64,000 nt of DNA from Rhodopseudomonas palustris HaA2 (GCF_000013365.1 NC_007778.1:1488001-1552000); one strand, 5' to 3'; shown: positions 18,578 to 28,678, numbered from the stretch's first letter. Numbers and translations: made by a program. The notes: generated by a model not told the origin, from the sequence alone.

Positions 18578-20770
18578 ATGAATTTCTCTTTCCGTGCCAT
18601 CAAGACCGTGCAGCTCAAGATCGCTCTCGTATCGGGCCTGTGCCTGACCGGCGCCAGCTTGATGCTGATCGTCTACAGCATCGTTTCGGCACAGAGCACC
18701 AACAGCTACGTCACCACGGAAGTCATGCAACTGGTCGACAGTCAGACCAAAGAGAGCCTGCTGAACCGCGGCTCAACCGAAGCCGGTTCGATCAAATCGG
18801 AGCTCGACGTCGGCCTCGATGCCGCCCGCACCATGGCCCATGCGTTCGCCGTGCTCGCCGACGCCAAGAACAGCGGCACGCCGGACAGCAATCGCCGGGC
18901 CCAGCTCAATGCGGTGCTGAACAACACCTTGAAACAGAACCCCGCCTTCAACGGCACCTATTCGGCATGGGAGCCGAATGCCCTGGACGGCAACGACGCG
19001 GCCTTCAAAGGCCGTCAGGACATGGGATCCGATACCACGGGTCGCTTCCTGCCGTACTGGACCCGGGGCGCCAGTGGCGCGATCGCGGTTCAGCCTCTCG
19101 TCGAATACGACAGCAGCGAACGCCACCCCAATGGTCTGGTGAAGGGGGCGTGGTTCATCAATCCGCAAACCACCGGCAAGGAAAACATCCTGGGGCCGCT
19201 GCCCTACATTGTTCAAGGCAAGCAGGTATTTCTCGCGACGATGTCGGTGCCGATCATGATCGGCGGCAAGTTCGTCGGTGTCGCGGGCGCCGACTACAAT
19301 CTGGATTTCGTGCAGAAGCTCGCCAAGCAGGTCAACGCATCGCTGTATGACGGCAAGGGCAAGGTGGCGATCATCAACAACACCGGCCTGATCGTCGCCA
19401 ACAGCGCCAATGATGCGACGATCGGCAAGCGCGCGGAGGAGGCCGATCCGCGCTGGGCCGGTAGCCTCGCCATCGTGCAATCCGGCAAGGGCAAGGTGCT
19501 CGACGATCCGAAATCGAAGGACGTCGAAGTGTATTCGCCGATCAATGTCGGCAGCACCGGAACGCCCTGGTCGGTGTTGATCTCGGTGCCGCGGGACGTG
19601 GTTCTGGCGTCCGCGAAGAAGCTGGACAATTCGCTCAACGACAAGGCGGCGTCGAGCATGTTCTGGCAGATCGGCGCCGGACTTCTGGTCGTCGTCCTCG
19701 GCATCGTCGTGATCGCGCTCGCGGCGCGCCGCATTGCCCGGCCGATCGGCAGCTGCGCGGAGTTTGCGGACGGCATCGCCCGCGGCGATCTCGAGCAGAA
19801 ACTCGCCATCGAGCAGGCTGATGAAGTCGGCATCCTGGCGAACTCGCTGCGCACCATGCAGGGCGAATTGAAGCGCAGCATTGCGCAGCGTGCCGAGGAC
19901 CAGGCAAATGCCGATGTCACCCGCAAGCGCGCGATGAACGAGATGGCCGACAATTTCGAAACTGCTGTCGGTCGGATCGTCGAAACGGTGTCCGCGGCCT
20001 CGAGCGAACTCGAATTGTCCGCAGGCACGCTGGCCTCGACGGCGGAGCGCTCACAGCAACTCACCTCGGTGGTTGCGGCAGCGTCGGAGGAAGCCTCGAC
20101 CAACGTCCAGTCGGTCGCCTCCGCGACCGAGGAAATGGCCTCATCCGTCAACGAGATCAGCCGGCAAGTGCAGGATTCCTCCCGGATTGCCACCGAGGCC
20201 GTTGCGCAAGCGCAGCGGACCAACGATCGCGTCGGAGAACTGGCGAAGGCCGCTGCGCGAATCGGCGACGTCGTCGAATTGATCAATACGATCGCGGGCC
20301 AGACCAATCTGCTCGCGCTCAATGCCACGATCGAGGCGGCGCGCGCCGGCGAGGCCGGCCGCGGCTTCGCCGTGGTGGCCTCCGAGGTCAAGGCTCTGGC
20401 CGAACAGACCGCCAAGGCGACCGGCGAAATCAGCGCCCAGATCGGTGGCATTCAGACCGCGACCGACGAATCGGTGGTGGCGATCAGGGAAATCGGCGAC
20501 ACCATCGCGCGGATCTCCGAGATCGCTGCAACGATCGCATCTGCCGTCGAAGAGCAGGGCGCCGCCACGCAGGAGATTTCCCGCAATGTGCAGGAGGCCT
20601 CGCGCGGCACCGCCGAAGTCACGGCGAATGTCGTCAATGTGCAGCGCGGTGCCAGCGAGACCGGCACCGCCTCGTCACAGGTCCTGGAGGCAGCGAAGTC
20701 GCTGTCCGGCGAAAGCAGTCGGCTCAAGCACGAAGTCGGGCAGTTCCTGAATTCGGTCCGCGCGGCTTAG
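18578..20770 (+). CDS. methyl-accepting chemotaxis protein with double Cache domain
   Basis: A 730-residue receptor. First membrane segment at about 15-38, then a long periplasmic region to about 365 resembling double Cache ([51 protein letters not shown]), a second membrane segment ([21 protein letters not shown]), HAMP, and the tip [20 protein letters not shown]. dCache receptors sense amino acids, carboxylates or similar small molecules. Start at ATG 18578 with AGGAGGA; a GTG lies one codon earlier. Unrelated in its sensor to the tandem pair at 11620 and 13512. Confidence 0.9.
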   Translation: MNFSFRAIKTVQLKIALVSGLCLTGASLMLIVYSIVSAQSTNSYVTTEVMQLVDSQTKESLLNRGSTEAGSIKSELDVGLDAARTMAHAFAVLADAKNSGTPDSNRRAQLNAVLNNTLKQNPAFNGTYSAWEPNALDGNDAAFKGRQDMGSDTTGRFLPYWTRGASGAIAVQPLVEYDSSERHPNGLVKGAWFINPQTTGKENILGPLPYIVQGKQVFLATMSVPIMIGGKFVGVAGADYNLDFVQKLAKQVNASLYDGKGKVAIINNTGLIVANSANDATIGKRAEEADPRWAGSLAIVQSGKGKVLDDPKSKDVEVYSPINVGSTGTPWSVLISVPRDVVLASAKKLDNSLNDKAASSMFWQIGAGLLVVVLGIVVIALAARRIARPIGSCAEFADGIARGDLEQKLAIEQADEVGILANSLRTMQGELKRSIAQRAEDQANADVTRKRAMNEMADNFETAVGRIVETVSAASSELELSAGTLASTAERSQQLTSVVAAASEEASTNVQSVASATEEMASSVNEISRQVQDSSRIATEAVAQAQRTNDRVGELAKAAARIGDVVELINTIAGQTNLLALNATIEAARAGEAGRGFAVVASEVKALAEQTAKATGEISAQIGGIQTATDESVVAIREIGDTIARISEIAATIASAVEEQGAATQEISRNVQEASRGTAEVTANVVNVQRGASETGTASSQVLEAAKSLSGESSRLKHEVGQFLNSVRAA

Positions 20771-20830
20771 TCTCCGGTTCGAGAGACGGACCTCGCTCCG
20801 AGCGAAGCCGACTTTCTCTCCCGCATGTGG

Positions 20831-20860
20831 GGCGGTGACGGCCGCGCCGTCACCGCCTTG
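20831..20860. terminator. terminator hairpin between convergent genes
   Basis: GGCGGTGACGG (20831-20841) and CCGTCACCGCC (20847-20857) form a perfect 11-bp stem with CCGCG loop. It lies 60 bp after the chemoreceptor stop, and its right arm contains the stop codon of the minus-strand transporter. No long T run on either side. Confidence 0.5.
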
Positions 20861-21755
20861 CGGCGATGAACACGCCGGCGACCACCATGGCGTAGCCGGC
20901 GAGGTGGAACAGTTCGGGCTTCTCGCCGAGCAGCACGATCGCCATCACCGAGCCGAACACCGGCATCAGGTGCAGGAACGGCGCCGAGCGGTTCGGGCCG
21001 ATCAGCGCGACGCCGCGGTTGAAGCACAGATAGGCCAATGCCGACGGAAAGATCACCACATAGGCCAGCGACGACGCGGTGATCCAGTCGGCGCTCGGCC
21101 GCACCCCGGCGGCGAATTCCGCCACCGCGAACGGCAGCAGCAACAATGCGCCGCCGCCGGTGGTGACCACCAGCAGCGACAGCGGATGCGTCACCGGTCG
21201 TTTCGGCATCATTGCCGAATACAGCCCGAACGCGCACAGCGCGCCCGCGACCATCAGGTCGCCGCGGTTGAGGTCGATTCCGGCCAAAGCCAGCAGGTTG
21301 CCGCGCAGGATGATGGTGAGCACGCCGATCAGCGACAGCGCGATGCCGATCGTCTGCATCCAGGTCAGCCGCACCCCGAACAGCAGCAGCGACCACAGCG
21401 CCACGAACAGCGGCCCTGACGATTGCATCAGCAGCGCGTTCAGCGCCTGGGTGAACTGCAGGCCCCAATAGGCCAGCGCGTTGTTGATCGCAAAGCCGGT
21501 CGCCGACAGCACGAACATCAGCCCCCAATGCGCGCGCAGCCGGCGCCAGTCGCGCCGCAGATGCGGCCAGGCGAACGGCAGCAGCAGCAGCATGGCGCCG
21601 ACCCAGCGCACGCAGGACAGCGTCACCGGCGGCACGTGCCCGGCGACAGCGCGCGCCAGCACGATGTTGCCCGCCCAGAACAGCGAGGTCAGGCTGAGCA
21701 GCAGATAAGGCTGGTTGGCGAGCCAGCCGAAGGCCGTGCGGAACAGGGAGATCAA
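20850..21755 (-). CDS. EamA/DMT-family permease
   Basis: A 301-residue protein with ten hydrophobic segments arranged as two EamA repeats (LLLSLTSLFWAGNIVLARAV at the start; ASSLAYVVIFPSALAYLCFN and PVFGSVMAIVLLGE in the second repeat). These drug/metabolite transporters export amino acids or other metabolites; the substrate is unknown. The start is unclear: TTG at 21755 gives the full first helix but has no good ribosome site. A close paralogue lies at 23504-24424 in the same orientation. Confidence 0.87.
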   Translation of the reverse strand: MISLFRTAFGWLANQPYLLLSLTSLFWAGNIVLARAVAGHVPPVTLSCVRWVGAMLLLLPFAWPHLRRDWRRLRAHWGLMFVLSATGFAINNALAYWGLQFTQALNALLMQSSGPLFVALWSLLLFGVRLTWMQTIGIALSLIGVLTIILRGNLLALAGIDLNRGDLMVAGALCAFGLYSAMMPKRPVTHPLSLLVVTTGGGALLLLPFAVAEFAAGVRPSADWITASSLAYVVIFPSALAYLCFNRGVALIGPNRSAPFLHLMPVFGSVMAIVLLGEKPELFHLAGYAMVVAGVFIAARR

Positions 21756-21875
21756 GGGGAGCGATCAGTTCGAGTGAGGCGCAGCCATGCCCGAAAAACC
21801 GAGCCCGGCAAAGAGCCGCGGCGGAATGCAGGGCATGCAGGGAGGCGCGCGCGCGAGCCGCTCTCGCCCCACCCC

Positions 21876-21990
21876 GTCATTCCGGGGCGCGCGCAGCGCG
21901 AACCCGGAATCCCGAGCTGTTCATCCTCCGGCACCGCAGATCACCTCGGGATTCCGGGTTCACGCGCCGATGCGCGTGCCCCGGAATGAC
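21876..21990. repeat. GTCATTCCGGGGC palindromic repeat
   Basis: GTCATTCCGGGGC at the left end answers GCCCCGGAATGAC at the right end; inside, CCCGGAATCCCGAG faces CTCGGGATTCCGGG. The 115-bp unit folds into a long interrupted hairpin. It is of a type common between genes in this bacterial group. The rest of gap 21756-22029 shows no gene. Confidence 0.8.
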
Positions 21991-22029
21991 GGAGGCGGGG
22001 GCACTATTTTCAGGTCACTCAGAACATCG

Positions 22030-22875
22030 TCACTTCTGCGGGCCCGACAGCCGGATGTCGCGTTCGGCGCGGAACACGTTGCTGTACAGGCTGGCGATCC
22101 ATTGCTGGCCACCGGCGGTGGCGTTGAGGTAGCGGATCGCGGTCTGCACATGCGGCGCGACGCTGTTCCAGTAGAACTGCGGGTACAGGTTGATCAGGTC
22201 GGCCGGCGAGCCGTAGCCGAGCCGGCGGTTGAGGCCGGATTCCTCGAACTCGTAGTACAGCGCGTTGGCCTTGCGGATATAGGCCGGGTCGCCGAGCTGG
22301 CCGATCAGATCGGCGGCGCGCAGCAGCGCCGCATCCTCTCCGCATTGTTCGCCGTCGGCCGGGACCTGCGGCGGAAACCGCGTGCCTTCGATGGCGCAGG
22401 CGATCCGCGCCGCGTCCAGCCCGGCAATGGCGCCGATCCGCTGCGTTACGAACAGCTTCGAGCGGTCGACGTGCCACGGCAGCATCGAGGCGTCCGAGGC
22501 GCCGCGCGGCAGCGTCTTTTTGCGGCCGCCGGCGTCGATCACATAGCCGTCCTCGCCGTCCGCCTCGAACAGGCCGCGGACATAGCCGATGTCGTGGGTG
22601 AGGCAGCCGATGATGAGGTGCGCGTAGTCCTCGGCCGGCACATGCGTATACAGCGCCCGGCCGCGCAGGATGTGGTGGCCGGCCAGCGTCACCAGCATGG
22701 TGTGCTCGACATTGTGATACAGCGCATCGCTGTTGCCGATGCACTCCAGCGTCATCCGCGCCACCGAGGGCACGACCTCGGCGAGATGCGCCTCGGACGC
22801 GCCGTAGCGCCTGCGCATGTAGTCGCCGAGAAAGCCGCCGAGCGCATCGGCCGCCAGTGCCGGAATCGTGATCAT
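22030..22875 (-). CDS. HD-domain metal-dependent phosphohydrolase-like protein
   Basis: A 281-residue cytoplasmic protein. HNVEHTMLV (about residue 54) and CLTHDIGYVRG (about residue 92) supply the His and His-Asp pairs of an HD phosphohydrolase fold. The long insert ADGEDGYVIDAGGRKKTLPR and the C-terminal LINLYPQFYWNSVAPHVQ belong to a subfamily I cannot name. HD proteins cleave phosphoester bonds in nucleotides or cyclic dinucleotides. Start at ATG 22875; the longer reading to 22950 is not preferred. It is divergent from the DUF1330 gene. Confidence 0.8.
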   Translation of the reverse strand: MITIPALAADALGGFLGDYMRRRYGASEAHLAEVVPSVARMTLECIGNSDALYHNVEHTMLVTLAGHHILRGRALYTHVPAEDYAHLIIGCLTHDIGYVRGLFEADGEDGYVIDAGGRKKTLPRGASDASMLPWHVDRSKLFVTQRIGAIAGLDAARIACAIEGTRFPPQVPADGEQCGEDAALLRAADLIGQLGDPAYIRKANALYYEFEESGLNRRLGYGSPADLINLYPQFYWNSVAPHVQTAIRYLNATAGGQQWIASLYSNVFRAERDIRLSGPQK

Positions 22876-23059
22876 ATCGGTCGTCCGCTGTAAGGCGCGC
22901 AGTGTTCCACGATCGCGCCGGCGCGGCAATCGTGGCGATGCCGCAGTCACGCCGGTGCCGCAGTCACGCCGGTGCGGCGTCAGAAATCGCTACCGCGTCG
23001 CCGCCGATCGCGGCATGGTTGTCGGCAACAACGGCCGATCGACGCCGAAGGGAGCGACA

Positions 23060-23488
23060 ATGGGCATCGAGCAATTGAACATCGAGGGTCTGAAGGAGCT
23101 GGATCGCGAGGACCGCGGGCCGGTGGTGATGGTCAATCTGATGCGGTTCAACGAGAGCGCGCCGGACGGCAGCGGCTCCGGCTGGGACGCCTATCTGCGC
23201 TACAGCGTCCTGACCGTGCCGATGATCAAGGCGCGCGGCGGCACGCTGCTGTGGACCGGCAACGCCAAGGCGGTCGCGTTCGGCCGCGACGACGGCCGGC
23301 ATTGGGACTATCTGGCGCTGGTGTACTACCCGTCGATCGATGCGTTCCTCGAGATGATGTCGTCGCCGGAATATCAGTCACAATGCGATCCGCACCGCCG
23401 GGCCGCCTGCGCCGATCATCTGATCATCTGCACCCGCGAAGCCTACAGCAAGTTCGGCATCGCCGCGCCGCGGCAGGAAAATCTGTGA
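23060..23488 (+). CDS. DUF1330-family protein
   Basis: A 142-residue protein of the dimeric alpha/beta barrel (ferredoxin-like) type. GPVVMVNLMRFNE, then WDAYLRYSVLTVPMIKARGG and WDYLALVYYPSIDAFLEMMSSPEY, are typical DUF1330 blocks. The family has no firm function. Start at ATG 23060 behind AAGGGAGCG. It lies alone between two minus-strand genes. Confidence 0.75.
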   Translation: MGIEQLNIEGLKELDREDRGPVVMVNLMRFNESAPDGSGSGWDAYLRYSVLTVPMIKARGGTLLWTGNAKAVAFGRDDGRHWDYLALVYYPSIDAFLEMMSSPEYQSQCDPHRRAACADHLIICTREAYSKFGIAAPRQENL

Positions 23489-23503
23489 TCGTCGCCGCGC
23501 GGC

Positions 23504-24424
23504 TCACGCCGCCGTCGGCTTCGGCGTCCGCGCCGCGACGATGACGCCGGTCAGCACCAGCGCGTAGCCGACGGCGTGGTAGAGATGCGGCCGTTCGCCG
23601 AGGAACAGGATCGCCATCGCCGAGCCGAACACCGGGATCAGATGGAAGAACGGCGCCGAGCGGTTGGCGCCGATCAGCCTGACGCCGCGGTTGTAGCAGA
23701 GATAAGCGAGGATCGACGGGAAGATCACCACATAGGCCAGCGACGCCACATTGGCGAGGTCGATCGCCGGCGCCGGCCGCGTCGTCAGTTCCCAGACCAG
23801 CAGCGGGATCAGGAACAGCGCGCCGCAGCCGAAGCTGAAGGCGAGGAACGACAGCGCGTGCATCGGCGGCCGCCGCTGTGTCAGCGCGGTGTACAGCCCG
23901 AACACCGCCAGCGCGCCGAAGAACATCAGGTCGCCGCGGTTGAGATCGATCGCCGCCAGTTGGGCGATGTCGCCGTGCAGGATGATCACCACCACGCCGA
24001 GCATCGACGTCATGATGCCGAGCGCCTGCGTCAGCGTCAGCCGGACGCCGAGCACGATCAGCGCCCAGATCGCCACGAACAGCGGCGCGGTCGATTGCAG
24101 CAGCAGGATGTTGATCGCGGTGGTGTATTGCAGCGCGGTGTATTGCAGCGTGTTGAAGATCGAGATCCCGGCGATCGACAGCACGATCATCAGCCCGAGA
24201 TGCCGGCGGATCACGCCCCAGTCGGCGATCAGGTGCCGCGCGGCGAACGGCAGCACGATCGCGAAGGCGCAGGCCCAGCGCAGGAACGACAGCGTCACCG
24301 GCGGAAAATGCCCGGCGGCGGCGCGGCCGACGATGGCGTTGCCGGCCCAGAACAGCGAGGTCAGGCTGAGCAGGAGATAGGGCTGGTCGGCGAGGCGTGA
24401 GAAGGAGCGGGGCGCGGCGGTCAC
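23504..24424 (-). CDS. EamA/DMT-family permease, paralogue of 20850-21755
   Basis: A 306-residue ten-segment transporter with the two EamA repeats. It shares long identical stretches with the permease at 20850 (LADQPYLLLSLTSLFWAGN against LANQPYLLLSLTSLFWAGN; ASLAYVVIFPS; ANRSAPFFHLIPVFGS). Substrate unknown. Start is GTG 24424; an upstream ATG reads into a stop. It lies 111 bp downstream of sqr on the same strand and could be read through from it. Confidence 0.87.
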   Translation of the reverse strand: MTAAPRSFSRLADQPYLLLSLTSLFWAGNAIVGRAAAGHFPPVTLSFLRWACAFAIVLPFAARHLIADWGVIRRHLGLMIVLSIAGISIFNTLQYTALQYTTAINILLLQSTAPLFVAIWALIVLGVRLTLTQALGIMTSMLGVVVIILHGDIAQLAAIDLNRGDLMFFGALAVFGLYTALTQRRPPMHALSFLAFSFGCGALFLIPLLVWELTTRPAPAIDLANVASLAYVVIFPSILAYLCYNRGVRLIGANRSAPFFHLIPVFGSAMAILFLGERPHLYHAVGYALVLTGVIVAARTPKPTAA

Positions 24425-24535
24425 GATCGTCTGCTTTGCATAAAGGGGAGGCGACTTGTGCCTAAATTTTCCCCTGCCGCAAGTCCGCCCGCCGGATGGA
24501 TGCCATGCGGGCGCCGTGTTCCGCGCCGGCGGGGA

Positions 24536-25819
24536 TCAGGTCTCCTCGGTCTTCTTCAGCTTGCCGATGCCGAGGATGTCGAGCATCGCCTTCTCGTAGA
24601 AGGTGTCACTCTCGCCGCGGCTCATCTTGCGCAGGAAGTACTTCTCGAACGCGATCTTGGCGTTGTGCACCCAGGCGCCGGACGACGACCAGTTGACGTT
24701 GCGCGGCGGCAGTTGCGGTTGCGCCACGAAGGCGACGCCGGAATCGCCGAAATCGGCGAGGCACACCGCGTTCCAGGTCGCCTGATGGGTCGGCTCCTGG
24801 CCGTCGAGCAATTGGCGGATGTTGTGCGCGGTCGCCGTCACCATGGATTCGATCATGAAGCCGGTCTTCGGCACGCCGCACGCCACCGGCGTCGGCCCCA
24901 TCGGCGGGATCGCGACGCAGACCCCGATCGCGAACACGTTGCGATATTTCGGATTGCGCTGGTGGTCGTCGATCAGCACGAAGCCGCGCGGATTGACCAG
25001 CCCCTCGATGCCGCGCAATGGCGCGATGCCGCGAAAGCCCGGGATCAGCATCGCATAGCCGAACGGCAGCTCCGCGGTCTTCTTCACCGCGCCGTCGTCG
25101 GCGATTTCCTCGGCGACGATCTTGCCCGGCTCGACCCTGGCGATCCGGGTGTTGGTCATGAACTTGATGTGGTGCTGGCGCATCTCGCTTTCGAGCAGCG
25201 TCTTGGTGTCACCGACGCCATCGAGGCCGAGATGGCCGATATAGGGCTCCGGGGTGACGAAGGTCATCGGCACGCGGTCGCGGATCTTGCGGCGGCGCAG
25301 CTCGGTGTCGAGGATGAAGGTGTATTCGTAGGCCGGGCCGAAGCAGGACGCGCCCTGCACCGCGCCGGTGACGATCGGGCCCGGGTTCTTGCAGAACTCC
25401 TCGAACGTCTCCGACGCCGCGAGCGCGTGCTCGACGTGGCAGACCGACGACGTGTAGCCGTCGGGGCCGAGCCCTTCGATCTCGTCGAAGGCGAGTTCGG
25501 GCCCGGTGGCGATCACCAGAAAATCGTAGTCGACGACGCTGCCGTCGGCGAGCTCGACGCGGTTGTTGTCGGGATCGACTTTGGTCGCCGGCACCGTCTT
25601 GAAATCGATGCCGCGGCGCTGGAACACCGGCGCGAGATCGACCTCGATCGCGTCGCGCGTCCGCCATTTCACCGCGACCCACGGGTTCGACGGCACGAAG
25701 TGATAGATCGGATCCTTGGTGACGACGGTGATGCGGTCGTCGCGTCCGAGCAGATCCTTCATCTCGTAGGCCATCACGACGCCGCCGAGGCCGGCGCCCA
25801 GAATCAGAACATGTGCCAT
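24536..25819 (-). CDS. sqr: sulfide:quinone oxidoreductase
   Basis: A 427-residue FAD flavoprotein that oxidises sulfide and reduces quinone at the inner membrane, feeding electrons into photosynthetic or respiratory chains. The N-terminal GAGLGGVVMAYEM is the FAD-binding loop. Three cysteines at 127, 159 (GASCFGPAYEY) and 353 match the Cys128/160/356 set that characterises SQR and separates it from NDH-2 and flavocytochrome c. Start at ATG 25819 behind AAGGAGACGG. An AT-rich upstream stretch may hold the operator. This fits a phototroph able to use sulfide. Confidence 0.9.
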   Translation of the reverse strand: MAHVLILGAGLGGVVMAYEMKDLLGRDDRITVVTKDPIYHFVPSNPWVAVKWRTRDAIEVDLAPVFQRRGIDFKTVPATKVDPDNNRVELADGSVVDYDFLVIATGPELAFDEIEGLGPDGYTSSVCHVEHALAASETFEEFCKNPGPIVTGAVQGASCFGPAYEYTFILDTELRRRKIRDRVPMTFVTPEPYIGHLGLDGVGDTKTLLESEMRQHHIKFMTNTRIARVEPGKIVAEEIADDGAVKKTAELPFGYAMLIPGFRGIAPLRGIEGLVNPRGFVLIDDHQRNPKYRNVFAIGVCVAIPPMGPTPVACGVPKTGFMIESMVTATAHNIRQLLDGQEPTHQATWNAVCLADFGDSGVAFVAQPQLPPRNVNWSSSGAWVHNAKIAFEKYFLRKMSRGESDTFYEKAMLDILGIGKLKKTEET

Positions 25820-25950
25820 CGAAGCCGTCTCCTTGCGGCCGCGGCAGCCGAGATGCCGCGCCGCTGTGGTTTCCTCTGGTCCGGCGTGTCGCCGCCGATG
25901 CTTGTCGTGATCGCGATCCGCTGATGCAGGATCGTGCAATATCTTCATAC

Positions 25951-25974
25951 ATTCGTATATTCGAAATATGGCAT
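25951..25974 (-). promoter_or_regulatory. possible sulfide-responsive operator upstream of sqr
   Basis: In an otherwise GC-rich region, 25941-25980 is AT-rich. It contains ATATT-CGA-AATAT (25957-25969) and ATTC-N8-GAAA (25951-25966), close to the ATTC-N8-GAAT pattern described for the sulfide regulator SqrR/BigR. About 130 bp before the sqr start. Weak match. Confidence 0.3.
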
Positions 25975-26081
25975 ATATTGCGTGGACCGCAACATCTATT
26001 TCCCGGCGGGGCGGGCGTGCGGCGCAGCATCGGCTGTCCGCGGATGCGCGGCGACCGGGTCGGATGTGGCGGGGACGGGCG

Positions 26082-26573
26082 CTATGCCGCGGGGATTGCG
26101 GGGCTGTTGTCGAGCACCGCGAGGGTGGTGTCGCCGATCTGGCGCAGGTCGCTGGTGAAGCGCGCCGCCAGCGCCTGCATCGGCGCGTTGGACTTCAGGC
26201 ACTGCATCTCGATCCGCAGCACGCCGCGGCGGCGCGCATCGGCGATCATCGCCGCCATCAGCAGCCCGCCGATGCCCTGGCAGCGCCAGTCGCTCTCGAC
26301 GCTGAAGGCGGCTTCGGCGCCGTGATCCGCGCGGTCGGTTTCGAGCAACTCGCAGGCGCCGCGGATCTCGTCGTCCTCGACATAGCCGACCACGGCGCGG
26401 CCGTCGGACAACGCCGCGCCGGCGTGGAACAGCACGTGGAAGTCGGAGACGTCCGCGAAGAACCGCATCCGCCGCGCCGCCGGATCGAGCCGCGCCAGAT
26501 GATTGCAGTAGCGGTCGGTGTCGGCAGGTCCGAGCGCGCGGACCTGTCCGCGGGGGGCGACCGATGCGGTCAT
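26082..26573 (-). CDS. GNAT-family N-acetyltransferase
   Basis: A 163-residue protein with one GNAT domain. The acetyl-CoA pyrophosphate loop is visible as ESDWRCQGIGGLLMAAMI (Q/RxxGxG/A), preceded by GYVEDDEIRGACELL. Substrate cannot be told. Start at ATG 26573 with AGAGGA upstream. It may be related to the GNAT modules of bacterial protein acyltransferases, but only a single domain is present. Located 262 bp upstream of sqr on the same strand. Confidence 0.85.
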   Translation of the reverse strand: MTASVAPRGQVRALGPADTDRYCNHLARLDPAARRMRFFADVSDFHVLFHAGAALSDGRAVVGYVEDDEIRGACELLETDRADHGAEAAFSVESDWRCQGIGGLLMAAMIADARRRGVLRIEMQCLKSNAPMQALAARFTSDLRQIGDTTLAVLDNSPAIPAA

Positions 26574-26706
26574 GATGACGTCCTCTGGCGAAGCAGCGCG
26601 AATCATAGACCCCGGGCGGCGCGATGCAAACCGGCCGGCGCAAACGCCGCCGAAAACGGCGCGATGCGGCGAGTAACGATTTACCGGCCGGTGCGCTCCC
26701 GCCTCG

Positions 26707-27183
26707 TCAATCCGCCGCGATCGGCTTCGTCACCGCGCCGAGCGCGGTCACCGCTGCGCGCGGATCGATCTCGATTTGCAGCCCGCGCTGGCCGCCGTTG
26801 AGATAGACGGTCGCTTCGCTGAGCGCCGCCTCGTCGATCGCCACCGGCACGCGCTTCTTCTGGCCGAACGGCGAGATGCCGCCGACATGATAGCCGGTCA
26901 GCCGCTCGGCGTCGGCCGGCTTCATCATCCTGGCGCTCTTGCCGCCGAGCGCGGTCGCGAGTTTCTTCATGCTGACCTCGCGATCGGAGGCGATCACCGC
27001 GCAGACCGGCTTGCCGTCGAGCTCGGCCATCAGCGATTTCAGCATCCGCCGCGGCGGAACGCCGAGCGCGGCGGCGGCCGCGAGCCCGATCGACTCAGCG
27101 TCGGGGTCGTAGTCGTAGCTGTGCAGCGTGTAGGCGACGCCGAGCTTGTCGAGCGTCTGCGTCGCGCGGGTGGATTTGGACAT
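26707..27183 (-). CDS. ybaK: Cys-tRNA(Pro)/Cys-tRNA deacylase YbaK-like
   Basis: A 158-residue protein with the YbaK/ProX editing fold and family length. PRRMLKSLMAELDGKPVCAV carries the catalytic-site Lys, and GYHVGGISPFGQKKRVPVAID is the conserved substrate-binding GGxSPFG block. Members hydrolyse Cys mischarged on tRNA(Pro), protecting translation. Start at ATG 27183; the longer reading to 27234 is not needed. Confidence 0.9.
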   Translation of the reverse strand: MSKSTRATQTLDKLGVAYTLHSYDYDPDAESIGLAAAAALGVPPRRMLKSLMAELDGKPVCAVIASDREVSMKKLATALGGKSARMMKPADAERLTGYHVGGISPFGQKKRVPVAIDEAALSEATVYLNGGQRGLQIEIDPRAAVTALGAVTKPIAAD

Positions 27184-27358
27184 GGCGGGGCTCGGACGAC
27201 GTTGACGACGTGCACCCGTCGCGTGGGGCCGCAACGGTCACGGATCCATCGTAGCGCGCAAGTCGGCGTGACACCAATGGCGCTCGACGAGACAGCAGCG
27301 TCATCCCGAGAGCCGGGCCGAAAATGCTGCCGATGAAATCGGCCTTTCGTTTCAACTC

Positions 27359-27444
27359 GTCATGCCCGGCCTTGTGCCGGGCATCCACGTCTTGCAGCCA
27401 AAGCCCCAGAAGGGCGTGGATGGCCGGGACGAGCCCGGCCATGG
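27359..27444. repeat. CATGCCCGGCC / GGCCGGGACGAGCCCGGCCATG palindromic repeat
   Basis: GTCATGCCCGGCCTTGTGCC, GCATCCACGTCTT and AAGGGCGTGGATGGCCGGG form an 86-bp interrupted palindrome in the 346-bp gap 27184-27529. I see no gene in the gap. The unit is a common type in this group. Confidence 0.75.
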
Positions 27445-27529
27445 CGGCGCGAATTGCGAAGTGAACGACTTTCAGACGCGGCTGATTTTGCTGCCTGCAG
27501 TTTTCGTCAGGCTCTCAGCGCGGAGGGCT

Positions 27530-28354
27530 CTACTCCTCGTCCCATTCCGGCGAGAACGCCGGCGTGACGAAGCGCTGGTTCTTCGGCAGCTTGGCGATCA
27601 GCGCGCGATCGTCCTGGTCGAGTTTGATGTCGAGCGCGCCGAGATTGCTCTTCTGGCTGGCCTCGCTGCGCGCCTTCGGGATCGCCATCACGCCGTCCTG
27701 CTCGAGCAGCCAGGCCAGCGCGATCTGCGCCGCGGTGGCGTCGTGCTTGTCGGCGATCGCCTTCAACTCCGGAAACGAGGCGAGCCGGCCCTGCGCCAGC
27801 GGCGCATAGGCGGTCAGCGGCATGCCCTTGCTCTGCATATAGGGCAGCAGCTTCGATTGGCCGAGCAGCGCGTGATACTCGACCTGGTTGCAGGCGATCG
27901 GCGCATTGATGTCCTCGATCGCCTGTTTCAGCAGCGCGATTGGAAAATTGCAGACGCCGATGGCGCGGGCGCCGCCGTCGTCCCTGATCCGCATCAGCGT
28001 CTCCAGCGCGCTTGCGAGATTCATGTCGGGCGCCGGCCAATGGATCAGATAGAAGTCGACATAGTCGGTCTTCAGCTTGGCCAAGCTCTGGTCGAACGCC
28101 TTGCGGATCGCGTCGGGGGCGAGATTGGTCCACCACACTTTGGTGGTGAGGTGGATCTGCTCGCGCGGCACCGCGGTGTCCTCGAGCGCGTCGCCGACCG
28201 CATCCTCGTTGGCGTACATCTCGGCGGTGTCGATATGGCGATAGCCCATCGCCAGCGCGCTCAGCACCGCTTCGTGGCAATCCTTGCCCTGCAGCTTGAA
28301 GGTGCCCAGTCCGAGTCGGGGCACATTCAGGCCCTGCGTGGTCAGTGATTCCAT
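27530..28354 (-). CDS. aldo/keto reductase
   Basis: A 274-residue cytoplasmic NADPH-dependent oxidoreductase. The catalytic tetrad is complete: Asp42 and Tyr47 in HIDTAEMYANE, Lys72 in TTKVWW, His105 in YLIHWPAP. The C-terminal half carries the cofactor segment MAIPKARSEASQKSNLGA. The sequence resembles 2,5-diketo-D-gluconate reductases of the bacterial AKR5 type; true substrate unknown. Start at ATG 28354. Confidence 0.9.
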   Translation of the reverse strand: MESLTTQGLNVPRLGLGTFKLQGKDCHEAVLSALAMGYRHIDTAEMYANEDAVGDALEDTAVPREQIHLTTKVWWTNLAPDAIRKAFDQSLAKLKTDYVDFYLIHWPAPDMNLASALETLMRIRDDGGARAIGVCNFPIALLKQAIEDINAPIACNQVEYHALLGQSKLLPYMQSKGMPLTAYAPLAQGRLASFPELKAIADKHDATAAQIALAWLLEQDGVMAIPKARSEASQKSNLGALDIKLDQDDRALIAKLPKNQRFVTPAFSPEWDEE

Positions 28355-28678
28355 GGCGATCGCCGTCTCCCTGTGAGCGCCGGGTGGCGGCTCTGCTGCG
28401 CATCAAGTCAGCCAAGCGGTAACGAAAGTCGCCGTCAAGGGTTGCGCGAGGCCGCCGGATTTTCAGGGGAAATCAATGTGTTGAGCTGCGCGTCCGGGGG
28501 ATGAAAACGGCCCGTATCGCTTGCGTCGCAGGCCCGCATCCGTTATCCGATGGATCGCCTCGCATGCGAGCGGCCACGGCCGTGTTTTGGCTTGGCGCTC
28601 AGGACGATCCGGCCAGCCGCCGACAGGCGCTCGACGATCGTGCTTCATCCGGTTGAGTTGCAGGGGAACTGCTCGAAA
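28355..28678. other. gene-free stretch between divergent aldo/keto reductase and purA
   Basis: A 324-bp divergent intergenic region. I see no small gene, strong palindrome or riboswitch. It must hold both promoters, but no clear -35/-10 pair could be assigned. Confidence 0.5.
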
